A stretch of 64,000 bases of DNA. It comes from Micromonospora ferruginea (GTDB lineage Bacteria; Actinomycetota; Actinomycetes; Mycobacteriales; Micromonosporaceae). A program made the position numbers and the translations under genes. The notes under the pieces are model-generated. The model saw only the letters and a list, made by a program, of their open reading frames with translations. It was not told the DNA's origin and made no database searches. The stretch's first letter is position 1. Each line of letters starts with the position of its first letter. The stretch spans positions 2,538,001 through 2,602,000 of the forward strand of contig NZ_CP059322.2 of assembly GCF_013694245.2 (NCBI RefSeq). Reading direction: 5' to 3'. Shown one piece after another: positions 8,999 to 15,436 of the stretch.

Positions 8999-9352
8999 GT
9001 GACCGTCGCGATCATCGTTCTCACCATCCTGCTGGCCATCATCCTGATCCCACTGGCCGTGCAGAAGCTCACCGGCAACGCGCAGATGCGCGAGCGGATG
9101 TCGCACCTCGGCGTCTCCGCCGGGCTGACCCGCGTCATCGGCCTGCTGGAGCTGGCCGGCGTCGCCGGGCTGCTGCTGGGCCTGAAGTTCTGGCAGCTCG
9201 GCCTGGTCGCCGCGGTGGGCGTCACCGTCCTGCTGATCGCCGCCGTGGCCTACCACCTGCGCGCCAAGGACGACGGCAAGGTGATCATGGTGCCGCTGTT
9301 CTTCGCGTTCGCCTCGGCCGCGCTGGCGTTCCTGCACCTGCTGGCGCACTGA
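8999..9352 (+). CDS. DoxX-like small integral membrane protein
   Basis: A 117-residue protein with about four membrane segments: residues 3-20 (IIVLTILLAIILIPLAV), about 40-62 (after GLTRVIGLLELAGVAGLLLG), about 65-83 and about 97-115. The ELAGV segment after a short cytosolic loop is typical of the DoxX/DoxD-like family, whose members are often tied to quinone or thiosulfate redox chemistry, mostly without proven function. GTG 8999 is preceded by GAGGAA. It sits between rifJ and rifN in a tight operon, which is not part of the classical rif set, so a role in ansamycin redox or export is possible but unproven. Confidence 0.75.
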   Translation: MTVAIIVLTILLAIILIPLAVQKLTGNAQMRERMSHLGVSAGLTRVIGLLELAGVAGLLLGLKFWQLGLVAAVGVTVLLIAAVAYHLRAKDDGKVIMVPLFFAFASAALAFLHLLAH

Positions 9353-9359
9353 GGCCGGC

Positions 9360-10301
9360 GTGACGGGCGGGCCGGGCGCCACGCTGCTGGGCGTCGACGT
9401 CGGGGGCACCAAGGTCGCGCTGCGCGCCGAGGCGGCCGGCCGGCCCGCGTACGAACGGATCGTCACCTGGCCGGCCGGCGCGGACCCGGCCGCCGACCTG
9501 GCCGTGCTGGCCGCCGAGGTGGTCGCGCTGCGCGCCGGCTTCGGCCCGGTCGGCGCGGTCGGCGTGGCCATGCCGGCGACCGTCGACCGGTCCGGCGTGA
9601 TCGTGGCCTGGCCCGGCCGGCCGAGCTGGGTCGGCCTGGACCTGGCCGGCGCGCTGCGTCGCCTGTTCCCCGACACCCCGACCGGGTACGCCGACGACGG
9701 CGACCTGGCGGCGCTTGCCGAGGCCCGGCACGCGGGCCGCGCCGACGTGCTCTACCTCGGGGTCGGCACCGGCGTCGGCGGCGGGATCGTGGTCGGCGGG
9801 CGCAACGCCCCGGCCGGCGTGTCCGCCGAGGTCGGACACATGGTCGTCGACCTCGGCGGGGACCGGTGCGACTGCGGGCGGTCCGGCTGCCTGCAGGCGG
9901 TCGCGTCCGGGCCGGCCACGCTGCGCCGCGCGGCCCGGCTGCGCGGCGGGCCGGTCGACCACCACCGGCTGCGCGCCGGACTGGACGACGGACGGCCGTG
10001 GGCGGTGGCCGCGATCGAACCGGCCTGCGCCGCGCTGGCCGCCGCGGTGGTGAGCCTCGGCGAACTGCTCGCGGCCGACCTGGCGATCGTCGGCGGCGGG
10101 TTCGCCGCCGGCCTGCCCGGTTTCGTGCCGCTGGTCGGGCGCCTCGCCGTCGGGCGTCCGGGACGGCCCGCACCCCGCGTCGCCGCCGCCGCGCTCGGCG
10201 GGCTCTCCTCGCTGCACGGCGCGCTCCACCTCGCCCGCGACCTCGCGGGCGCCCCGGTCCCGGTCGGGGCCGGGCACTCGACCAGGGAGAACAGCCAATG
10301 A
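9360..10301 (+). CDS. rifN: ROK-family kanosamine kinase (RifN-like)
   Basis: A 313-residue ROK-family sugar kinase. It begins with the phosphate-binding motif LLGVDVGGTKVALR, has the GVGTGVGGGIVVGG glycine loop, and the ROK zinc motif built from CDCGRSGC preceded by GHMV (His ligand). In the rif pathway RifN phosphorylates kanosamine to kanosamine-6-phosphate, the nitrogen entry point for aminoDAHP. Glucokinase is the family alternative; the operon supports RifN. GTG 9360 lies 7 bp after the DoxX stop and its stop overlaps the next gene's ATG (ATGA). Confidence 0.87.
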   Translation: MTGGPGATLLGVDVGGTKVALRAEAAGRPAYERIVTWPAGADPAADLAVLAAEVVALRAGFGPVGAVGVAMPATVDRSGVIVAWPGRPSWVGLDLAGALRRLFPDTPTGYADDGDLAALAEARHAGRADVLYLGVGTGVGGGIVVGGRNAPAGVSAEVGHMVVDLGGDRCDCGRSGCLQAVASGPATLRRAARLRGGPVDHHRLRAGLDDGRPWAVAAIEPACAALAAAVVSLGELLAADLAIVGGGFAAGLPGFVPLVGRLAVGRPGRPAPRVAAAALGGLSSLHGALHLARDLAGAPVPVGAGHSTRENSQ

Positions 10302-10870
10302 TCAGGATCGGGGTCGTCGCCGGCAGCACCCGCCCGGGCCGCAAGGCCGACGCGGTGGCGCGCTGGGTACGCGACATCGCCGCCGCACGGACGGACGTCG
10401 AGGCGGAACTCGTCGACCTGGCGGACCATCCGCTGCCCCACTTCGCCGAGCCGCTGCCCCCGTCGATGGCACCGTCGAGCCGGCCGGCGATCCGCCGGTG
10501 GGGCGCCGTCGTCGGCGCGCTCGACGCGTTCGTCTTCGTCACCCCGGAGTACAACCACTCCATCCCGGGTGTCCTCAAGGATTCGATCGACGCGCTCTAC
10601 CAGGAGTGGCACCACAAGCCGGCCGGGCTGGTCGGCTACGGCGTGCACGGCGGCACCCGGGCCGCCGAGCACCTGCGGCTGGTGCTCGGGCAGGTGTCGG
10701 TGCCGGTGGTCCGCTCCCAGGTGGCGCTCTCCCTGCACACCGACTTCGTGGCGTTCCGCGACTTCCGCCCCGGCCCGCACCAGCGGGAGGCCGTCGGCGC
10801 CATGCTCGACGAGGTGGTGGCGTGGGCGGGCGCGCTGCGGACACTGCGCCACCCGCAGCCGGTGCGGTGA
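10298..10870 (+). CDS. NAD(P)H-dependent FMN reductase family protein
   Basis: A 190-residue flavodoxin-like reductase. VAGSTRPGRKAD near the N-terminus binds FMN phosphate, and TPEYNHSIPGVLKDSID is the classic TPEYN flavin-ring motif of the SsuE/ArsH/chromate reductase group. It probably supplies reduced flavin to a monooxygenase or reduces a quinone. ATG 10298 is preceded by AGGGAG and overlaps rifN's stop; its own stop overlaps the next gene's GTG. Such a gene is not in the core rif AHBA set but fits an ansamycin with hydroxylation or a naphthoquinone core. Confidence 0.82.
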   Translation: MIRIGVVAGSTRPGRKADAVARWVRDIAAARTDVEAELVDLADHPLPHFAEPLPPSMAPSSRPAIRRWGAVVGALDAFVFVTPEYNHSIPGVLKDSIDALYQEWHHKPAGLVGYGVHGGTRAAEHLRLVLGQVSVPVVRSQVALSLHTDFVAFRDFRPGPHQREAVGAMLDEVVAWAGALRTLRHPQPVR

Positions 10871-11658
10871 CCGCGATCGGCGGCGCCACCCGCCTCTACG
10901 CGCTGCTCGGCGACCCGATCGCCCAGGTACGCGCGCCCGGCCTGCTCAACCCGGTGCTGGCCCGGCGCGGCACGGACGCGGTGCTGGTGCCGGTGCACGT
11001 GCCCGCCGCCGCGCTGCCGGACGTGGTGGCCGGGCTGCGGCAGGTGACCAACCTGCACGGCATGCTGGTCACCGTGCCGCACAAGGCGGCAGTGCTCCCC
11101 CTCGCCGACCGGGTCACCGACCGGGCCCGGCGGGCCGGCAGCGTCAACGCGCTGCGCCGCGAGACCGACGGCACCTGGACGGCGGACACGTTCGACGGCG
11201 ACGGGTTCGTGCGCGGGCTGGTCGCGGCCGGGCACGACCCACGCGGCCGGCGGGTGTGCGTGGTGGGCGCCGGCGGCGCGGGCAGCGCGATCGCGGTGGC
11301 GCTGCTCGACGCCGGGGTGGCCGCGTTGCACCTGGCCGACACCGACCCGGCCCGGCTGGCCGCGCTCGGCGGGCGGCTGTCGGCCGCGTACCCGGGCCGG
11401 GTCCACGCGGCGTCCCGGCCGCGACTGGCCGACGTCGACCTCGCGGTCAACGCGACGCCGGTCGGGCTGCGCCCCGGCGACCCGCCGCCGTTCCCGGTGG
11501 CGGAGCTGCCGGCGCGGGCGGTGGTCGCGGACATCATCATGTCCCCGGCGGAGACGACGCTGCTCCGCGCGGCCCGCGACCGGGGCCTGCCCGCGCATCC
11601 CGGTGAGCCCATGCTGGCCCACCAGATCGACGGCTACCTGGACTTCTTCGGCCTCTGA
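10867..11658 (+). CDS. rifI: Shikimate/aminoquinate dehydrogenase homologue (RifI-like)
   Basis: A 263-residue shikimate dehydrogenase-family protein, last gene of the rifJ operon (GTGA overlap with the FMN reductase). The N-terminal substrate domain starts YALLGDPIAQVRAP, followed by TVPHK with the catalytic Lys; the C-terminal Rossmann fold has VVGAGGAGSAIAVALL and NATPVG. The usual SLSP serine pair of AroE is replaced by VRAP, as expected for an enzyme acting on quinate or amino analogues. RifI is reported as an amino-quinate/shikimate dehydrogenase not strictly required for AHBA. Confidence 0.87.
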   Translation: MTAIGGATRLYALLGDPIAQVRAPGLLNPVLARRGTDAVLVPVHVPAAALPDVVAGLRQVTNLHGMLVTVPHKAAVLPLADRVTDRARRAGSVNALRRETDGTWTADTFDGDGFVRGLVAAGHDPRGRRVCVVGAGGAGSAIAVALLDAGVAALHLADTDPARLAALGGRLSAAYPGRVHAASRPRLADVDLAVNATPVGLRPGDPPPFPVAELPARAVVADIIMSPAETTLLRAARDRGLPAHPGEPMLAHQIDGYLDFFGL

Positions 11659-11662
11659 GCCA

Positions 11663-11687
11663 CCACGACGCCGGTCAGCCGTCGTGG
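11663..11687. terminator. Hairpin between convergent rifI-like and RibD-like genes
   Basis: CCACGACG (11663-11670) and CGTCGTGG (11680-11687) form a perfect 8-bp stem with a 9-nt loop. It lies just after the rifI stop and overlaps the last codons of the minus-strand gene. It may serve as terminator for the operon on the plus strand. Confidence 0.45.
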
Positions 11688-12319
11688 CCGACGCCCCGGT
11701 CGGGCGCGCCCATGTCGCCCGTCCCCGGCGTGCCGTCGGCGAGCCCGTAGCGCAGGTAGACGGTGCCCGTCGCGTTGGCGACCGGCGGTTCGAGGAGCGT
11801 GACGTTGGTGGGCACCGCGCCGCCGTCGAACACCCTCTTGCCGACGCCGAGCAGGATCGGGTGCACCCACAGGTCGATCCGGTCGAACAGCTTCTCCCGC
11901 AGCAGCGTCTGCACCAGGTCGAGGCTGCCGACGACCTTCACGTTCTCGTGCCGGTCCCGCACCTCACGCACCGCCGTCGCCAGGTCCGGGCCGAGCTGGG
12001 TGGACCCCTGCCACGACAGGTCGGGCCGGCTCCGGGAGGCCACGTACTTCGGGATGCGGTTGAACAACGTGGCGATCTCGTTGTCCTCGCCGCCCTCCTG
12101 GTGCGGCCAGTAGGCGGCGAAGATGTCGTACGTCCGCCGGCCGAGCAGCAGCGCGTCCGTGCCCTCGTACGCCTTCATGACCTGCGCGCCGGTGGCCTCG
12201 TCCAGCAGCGGCGCCTGCCAGCCGCCGAACGGGAACCCCGCCGGATCCTCCTCCGGGCTGCCGGGCGACTGCGCCACGAGGTCCAGGGTGGTGAACAGCT
12301 CGATCTGGATGACGCCCAT
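11675..12319 (-). CDS. Dihydrofolate reductase / RibD C-terminal family protein
   Basis: A 214-residue protein of the RibD_C/DHFR-like fold common in actinomycetes. It begins MGVIQIELFTTLDL, has the LLLGRRTYDIFAAYWP motif that marks the family, and KVVGSLDLVQTLL and DRIDLWVHPILLG in the C-terminal half. The true substrate of these stand-alone proteins is not known; they are not proven DHFRs. ATG 12319 is preceded by GGGAG. The last 20 residues are Gly/Asp-rich. It is convergent with the AHBA operon and likely outside the cluster. Confidence 0.8.
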   Translation of the reverse strand: MGVIQIELFTTLDLVAQSPGSPEEDPAGFPFGGWQAPLLDEATGAQVMKAYEGTDALLLGRRTYDIFAAYWPHQEGGEDNEIATLFNRIPKYVASRSRPDLSWQGSTQLGPDLATAVREVRDRHENVKVVGSLDLVQTLLREKLFDRIDLWVHPILLGVGKRVFDGGAVPTNVTLLEPPVANATGTVYLRYGLADGTPGTGDMGAPDRGVGHDG

Positions 12320-12483
12320 GTCGTGCTCCCGTATGGTCGGTTCTCTCAGTCGGGAGGTAGACCGGCGTCCCCGGCCGAAGTCATCGCTCGTCTCGCCACG
12401 GGCCCGGGAGCCGGCCGTCCGGTGGGACCGCTTCCTGGCGTGGCTCGTTCCTGGCGCGGCTCGGCCGCCCACGCCCCTGCTGC

Positions 12484-12999
12484 CTAGGCGACGGCCAACT
12501 GCTGCCGCAGGAGGTCCAGCCCACCGCGGATCAGCCTGCCGTAGCCGTCGTCGCCCAGCGCGCCGATCCCCGCCTCCGCGTGTCGCAGGTGCTCCCGGGC
12601 GCGGTCGAGATCACCGAGCTTGCGGTGGCACTCCGCCAGGTTGAGGTGCAGCGACGGATGAAGCGCGGCCACCGACAGCGGCACCCCCGACTCGGCCACC
12701 CGCGCGTCGGTGAGCCGGCCGGCCGCCGCCAGCGCCCGTTCGTCCCAGCGCAACTCCTCACGGGCGTCGTCCTGCACGTCGGCCATCGCGTGCGCCAGGA
12801 CGCAGACGTGCAGCGGGTCGCCCCGCTCACCGCCGATCTCGTCCCAGACCTGCGCGAACAGGTCGCGCGCGGCGTCCCGCTCACCCTGCTGGTGGTGCAA
12901 CTGCACGCCCTCGTTGATGCGGGCCAGTGTGGCGTCGGCGATCGTCGGCTGCTCGGGCACGGCCCATGCTAACCGCCGGTCGCGCAGCGGCGCGGACAT
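12484..12999 (-). CDS. TPR-like cytosolic protein of unknown function
   Basis: A 171-residue, mostly helical protein. Residues about 20-50 (ATLARINEGVQLHHQQGERD) and about 110-150 (LHLNLAECHRKLGDLDRAREHL) read as tetratricopeptide helices. No catalytic motif is visible. ATG 12999 gives the longest form; GTG 12960 (VPEQPTIADATL) is an alternative with neither having a strong ribosome site. A pair of inverted repeats lies 51-87 bp upstream and may control it. Confidence 0.6.
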   Translation of the reverse strand: MSAPLRDRRLAWAVPEQPTIADATLARINEGVQLHHQQGERDAARDLFAQVWDEIGGERGDPLHVCVLAHAMADVQDDAREELRWDERALAAAGRLTDARVAESGVPLSVAALHPSLHLNLAECHRKLGDLDRAREHLRHAEAGIGALGDDGYGRLIRGGLDLLRQQLAVA

Positions 13000-13049
13000 C
13001 GGTCCACGGGTCGCGCGACGAGGCGCCGCTCTCCCGGCGGCGAGTCGCG

Positions 13050-13086
13050 CTATGACTCTCAGTCATAGCTATGACGCACAGTCATA
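13050..13086. promoter_or_regulatory. Tandem inverted repeats, candidate operator of the TPR gene
   Basis: CTATGACT-CTC-AGTCATAG (13050-13068) is a perfect 8-bp inverted repeat, followed directly by CTATGAC-GCACA-GTCATA(C) (13069-13086), with a 6-bp perfect core. The two units share half-site sequence and sit about 18 bp apart centre to centre. This is the layout of a TetR/MarR-type double operator about 50 bp upstream of the minus-strand gene starting at 12999. No regulator gene is adjacent. Confidence 0.5.
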
Positions 13087-13109
13087 CCGCAGAAAGCGCG
13101 AGTCTTCTG

Positions 13110-13260
13110 TCAGCGCCCGAGAGCCAAGGGCCAAGCCGAGAGCCAGGGGCACGGGCCCCAGGCCAAGGACCGGGGATCGAAGGCCAGGGATCGAGGGCCA
13201 GAGGTCGAAGGCCAGAGGTCGAAGGCCAGGCCCTCGAGACCGCGGGCCAGGGCCTCGCCC
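13110..13260. repeat. Low-complexity purine-rich direct repeats
   Basis: Repeats of about 11-15 bp around the words GAGAGCCAGG, GGGATCGA, GGTCGAAGGCCAGA occur in imperfect tandem. The second half holds GGTCGAAGGCCAGA twice in a row. Frames through it are open only because of composition (Arg/Gly/Pro runs), so I see no gene. Confidence 0.5.
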
Positions 13261-13379
13261 TGCCTTCCGCCCAGCCTCCCGCCTCACCCCCACCCCACCC
13301 CCGCCTTCTGTCTCGGCATCTCGCCCGCCTTCTCGCTCGCGCTGCGGCACGATCCCCCGGGCTTCGGCCTCGGCTTCGC

Positions 13380-13450
13380 CGATCTTGGAGTTGTGGCGCC
13401 TGGATTGTCGGCATTGAACGCCTATCGGAGGTGCCACAACTCCAAGATCG
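13380..13450. repeat. Palindromic intergenic element, copy 1 (GATCTTGGAGTTGTGGC arms)
   Basis: Left arm CGATCTTGGAGTTGTGGC (13380-13397) and right arm GCCACAACTCCAAGATCG (13433-13450) are perfect reverse complements over 18 bp, with a 35-nt loop. A close copy with the same arm sequence lies at 23464-23537 and a decayed one at 54457. Repeated, mobile-looking palindromes of this kind resemble REP-type elements. Confidence 0.65.
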
Positions 13451-13554
13451 AAAGGATCGGCGGGACAGTTCTGATTACCGCGTATCGGGGTGGGCGCGTT
13501 GAACGGCAGGCGGCTGGTTTCTGGGACTGGCGTTCCACTGGATAGGAAACGGGT

Positions 13555-13603
13555 AGATCTTGGTAGGAAACGGCCCTGGAGGGGCCGTTTCCTACCAAGA
13601 TCT
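13555..13603. repeat. Perfect 22-bp hairpin (AGATCTTGGTAGGAAACGG arms)
   Basis: Arm 13555-13576 (begins AGATCTTGGTAGGAAACGG) and arm 13582-13603 are exact reverse complements over 22 bp with a 5-nt loop. The word TAGGAAACGG also occurs just before it at 13543. No coding region is near; the FUSC gene ends 310 bp away on the right. It could stop transcription from either side or be a dispersed repeat. Confidence 0.6.
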
Positions 13604-13860
13604 CTCGGAACCGGAACCGGAACCGGAGCCGGAGCCGGAGCCGGAGCCGGATCCCGGAGCACGGATCCCGGAGCACGGAGCCGGGCGCCCGGGAGCCGGC
13701 GAGCCGGGAACCGGGAGCCACGGGCCAGGAGCCACGGGCTGGGAGCCGAGAGCCACGAGGCGGGGAGCCGGAAGCGGGGAGCCAGAAGCGGGGAGGCGGG
13801 GAGGCGGGGAGGCGGGGAGGCGGAAGCGGGGAGCCGGGGGCGGGGCGAGCGCGAGCGCGA
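13604..13860. repeat. Short tandem repeats in gene-free stretch
   Basis: Runs of the 6-mers CCGGAA and CCGGAG near 13608-13645, a 14-bp unit (GGATCCCGGAGCAC-like) twice near 13650-13680, and four copies of the 8-mer GAGGCGGG near 13793-13824. Together with the segments before it, 13000-13912 holds no gene I can support. Downstream of the FUSC gene this is probably non-coding spacer. Confidence 0.5.
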
Positions 13861-13912
13861 GCTCGACGGACTAGCGCCGGACCGTCGCGTACCGGAGGGT
13901 TCGGGAGCGCCG

Positions 13913-15025
13913 CTAGGCGGAGAGCGGGCGGCCGGCGGCGGCCCGGCGGACCAGGCGGCGCGCCTCGTCCGGCGGTACGCCGGTGGCGCGCAGCACGTCG
14001 TTCGCGGCGGTCCGGAGCTGCGAGACCACGATGGTGCCGGAGAAGCCGATGTCCTGGCGGCACGCCGCGCCGGCCTCGCGGACCGCCCGCAGCACCCGCT
14101 CCCGGGCCGCCAGCGGCTCCCGGGCGGCGAGGAACTCCCGGTGAAGCAGTCGGATCGCCGCCCCGAAATTTTCCAGCGCGGCCGGCAGGTCCGGTGGCAC
14201 CGGCTCGTCGTCGCGCAGCGCGGTGCCGACCCGGCGGACCAGCGCACGGCTGTTGCGGAACGCCCGGTCCAGGTGCTCGGCGCCGCTCCGGTACGCGGCC
14301 AGCGCCCGCCGTCGCCGCCAGCGCACCGGGGAGAAGCGGACCACCTCGTCGGCGGCGTTCACCACCTCGTCGATTCGGTCGAGTTCCGGTTCGGCGGCGC
14401 GCATCCGGGTCAGCACCGCGTCGGCGGCGCGCGCGTCGCTTCGGGCCAGCGCCTCCGCCGAGGCGGTCATCTCCCGGGCGAACGTGTCCAGCGCCGGGTC
14501 GGCGAGCCGGCGTACCGTGCGCAGCGGGTTGAGGGGCGCGATCACCAGCACCACCAGCAGGCCGACCACGCCGCCGACCAGCGCGTTGACGGTGCGGGGC
14601 AGCTCCAGGTCCGGCGAGACCGGGGTGAGCGTGGCGACCAGCACCGCCGTACCGCCGGCCTGGGTGACGAGCGCGCCGGTGCCCCGGACCAGCACCGCCG
14701 CGGTGACGGCCAGGAAGACGATCACGCCGGTCTGCCACGGGCCGGTGCCGAACAGGTGGATCAGGGCGTCCCCGACGACGATGCCGAGCACCACGCCGAC
14801 GACCAGTTCGACGGTGCGTCGGGTGCGGTTGCCGAGCGCCGCGGCGATGACACCGACGGCTGCGGCAGGCGCGAACGTCGGGTCGGGGTTGCCGAGCACC
14901 TCGCGCGCGAGCAGCCAGGCCAGCGCCGCGGCCAGGCCCGCCTGGACCGCCACGATGAAGTACGTGCGCAGCCGCTCCCGGCTGGCCCGTCCCGCCTCGC
15001 GTATCCGGTCGCCGGCTGCCCGCAT
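13913..15025 (-). CDS. FUSC / aromatic acid exporter-like membrane protein
   Basis: A 370-residue protein with about six membrane segments in the first 180 residues (for example FIVAVQAGLAAALAWLL, VELVVGVVLGIVVGDALI, TVNALVGGVVGLLVVLVIAP) and a long helical cytosolic C-terminal half. This is the half-size architecture of the fusaric acid resistance/aromatic acid efflux (ArAE) family, inner membrane, substrate unknown. Repeats flank its 3' end. It starts at ATG 15025, 33 bp after the neighbouring ASRT-like gene, same strand, so it may be the third gene of that operon. Confidence 0.78.
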   Translation of the reverse strand: MRAAGDRIREAGRASRERLRTYFIVAVQAGLAAALAWLLAREVLGNPDPTFAPAAAVGVIAAALGNRTRRTVELVVGVVLGIVVGDALIHLFGTGPWQTGVIVFLAVTAAVLVRGTGALVTQAGGTAVLVATLTPVSPDLELPRTVNALVGGVVGLLVVLVIAPLNPLRTVRRLADPALDTFAREMTASAEALARSDARAADAVLTRMRAAEPELDRIDEVVNAADEVVRFSPVRWRRRRALAAYRSGAEHLDRAFRNSRALVRRVGTALRDDEPVPPDLPAALENFGAAIRLLHREFLAAREPLAARERVLRAVREAGAACRQDIGFSGTIVVSQLRTAANDVLRATGVPPDEARRLVRRAAAGRPLSA

Positions 15026-15058
15026 GCGCCGGGGTACCCGCCGCCGCCCGGTCGAACC

Positions 15059-15436
15059 TCACCCCGGATAGGCCATCGTGCCGGTCAGCGCCACCACGCC
15101 GGGCAGCCGGGTGTCCTGGCGCAGGAACTGCACCACGACCGGCACCGGGGAGCGCAGCACGCAGCCGTACGGGCGGTCCAGTCGTACCGCTTCCGGGTCG
15201 ATCAGGTCGTTGACCCGCACGTGCCGGACCCGGCGGGCGGGCACGAGCAGCCGGTACGGCCCGACCGGCTCGGCGTCCTGGTAGTAGAAGTCGAGCGTCA
15301 GCGCGGCGTCGTCGTCGCCGGCGTTGAGCACGCAGAGCTGGTCGAAGCCGGTGAACTCGGGCTCGGTGCCGTGCGCCGGGAACGGCACGTGCCCGCCGGG
15401 CACCACCCACACCCGGGCGCCGATCGCCCCGGTCAC
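15059..15436 (-). CDS. Sensory rhodopsin transducer (ASRT)-like domain protein
   Basis: A 125-residue protein matching the Anabaena sensory rhodopsin transducer family along its whole length: W near residue 10, GTEPEFTGFDQLCVLNAG, then EPVGPYRLLVPARRVRHVR-VNDL, RPYGCVLRSPVPVVVQ and a final TGTMAYPG. ASRT is a small beta-sandwich tetramer; the wider family is predicted to bind small molecules, often next to sugar-metabolic genes. The HTRLDSRQ stretch of the Anabaena protein reads LRQDTRLPG here. GTG 15436 overlaps the stop of the aldonolactone oxidase gene by 4 bp, tying the two together. No rhodopsin gene is in the window, so a ligand sensor or accessory role for the oxidase's substrate is more likely than light signalling. 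Confidence 0.82.
   Translation of the reverse strand: MTGAIGARVWVVPGGHVPFPAHGTEPEFTGFDQLCVLNAGDDDAALTLDFYYQDAEPVGPYRLLVPARRVRHVRVNDLIDPEAVRLDRPYGCVLRSPVPVVVQFLRQDTRLPGVVALTGTMAYPG

Noticed and set aside
11675-12319. RibD-like protein as part of the AHBA cluster
   Set aside because: It is on the opposite strand, convergent with the AHBA operon, and such stand-alone proteins are common throughout actinomycete genomes.
13110-13860. CRISPR array in the repeat tract
   Set aside because: Units are 6-15 bp, directly abutting and imperfect, with no constant repeat of 20-40 bp, no spacers and no cas genes.
15059-15436. Light-sensing system based on the ASRT-like protein
   Set aside because: No rhodopsin or retinal-synthesis gene is in the window; coupling to a sugar-lactone oxidase points elsewhere.
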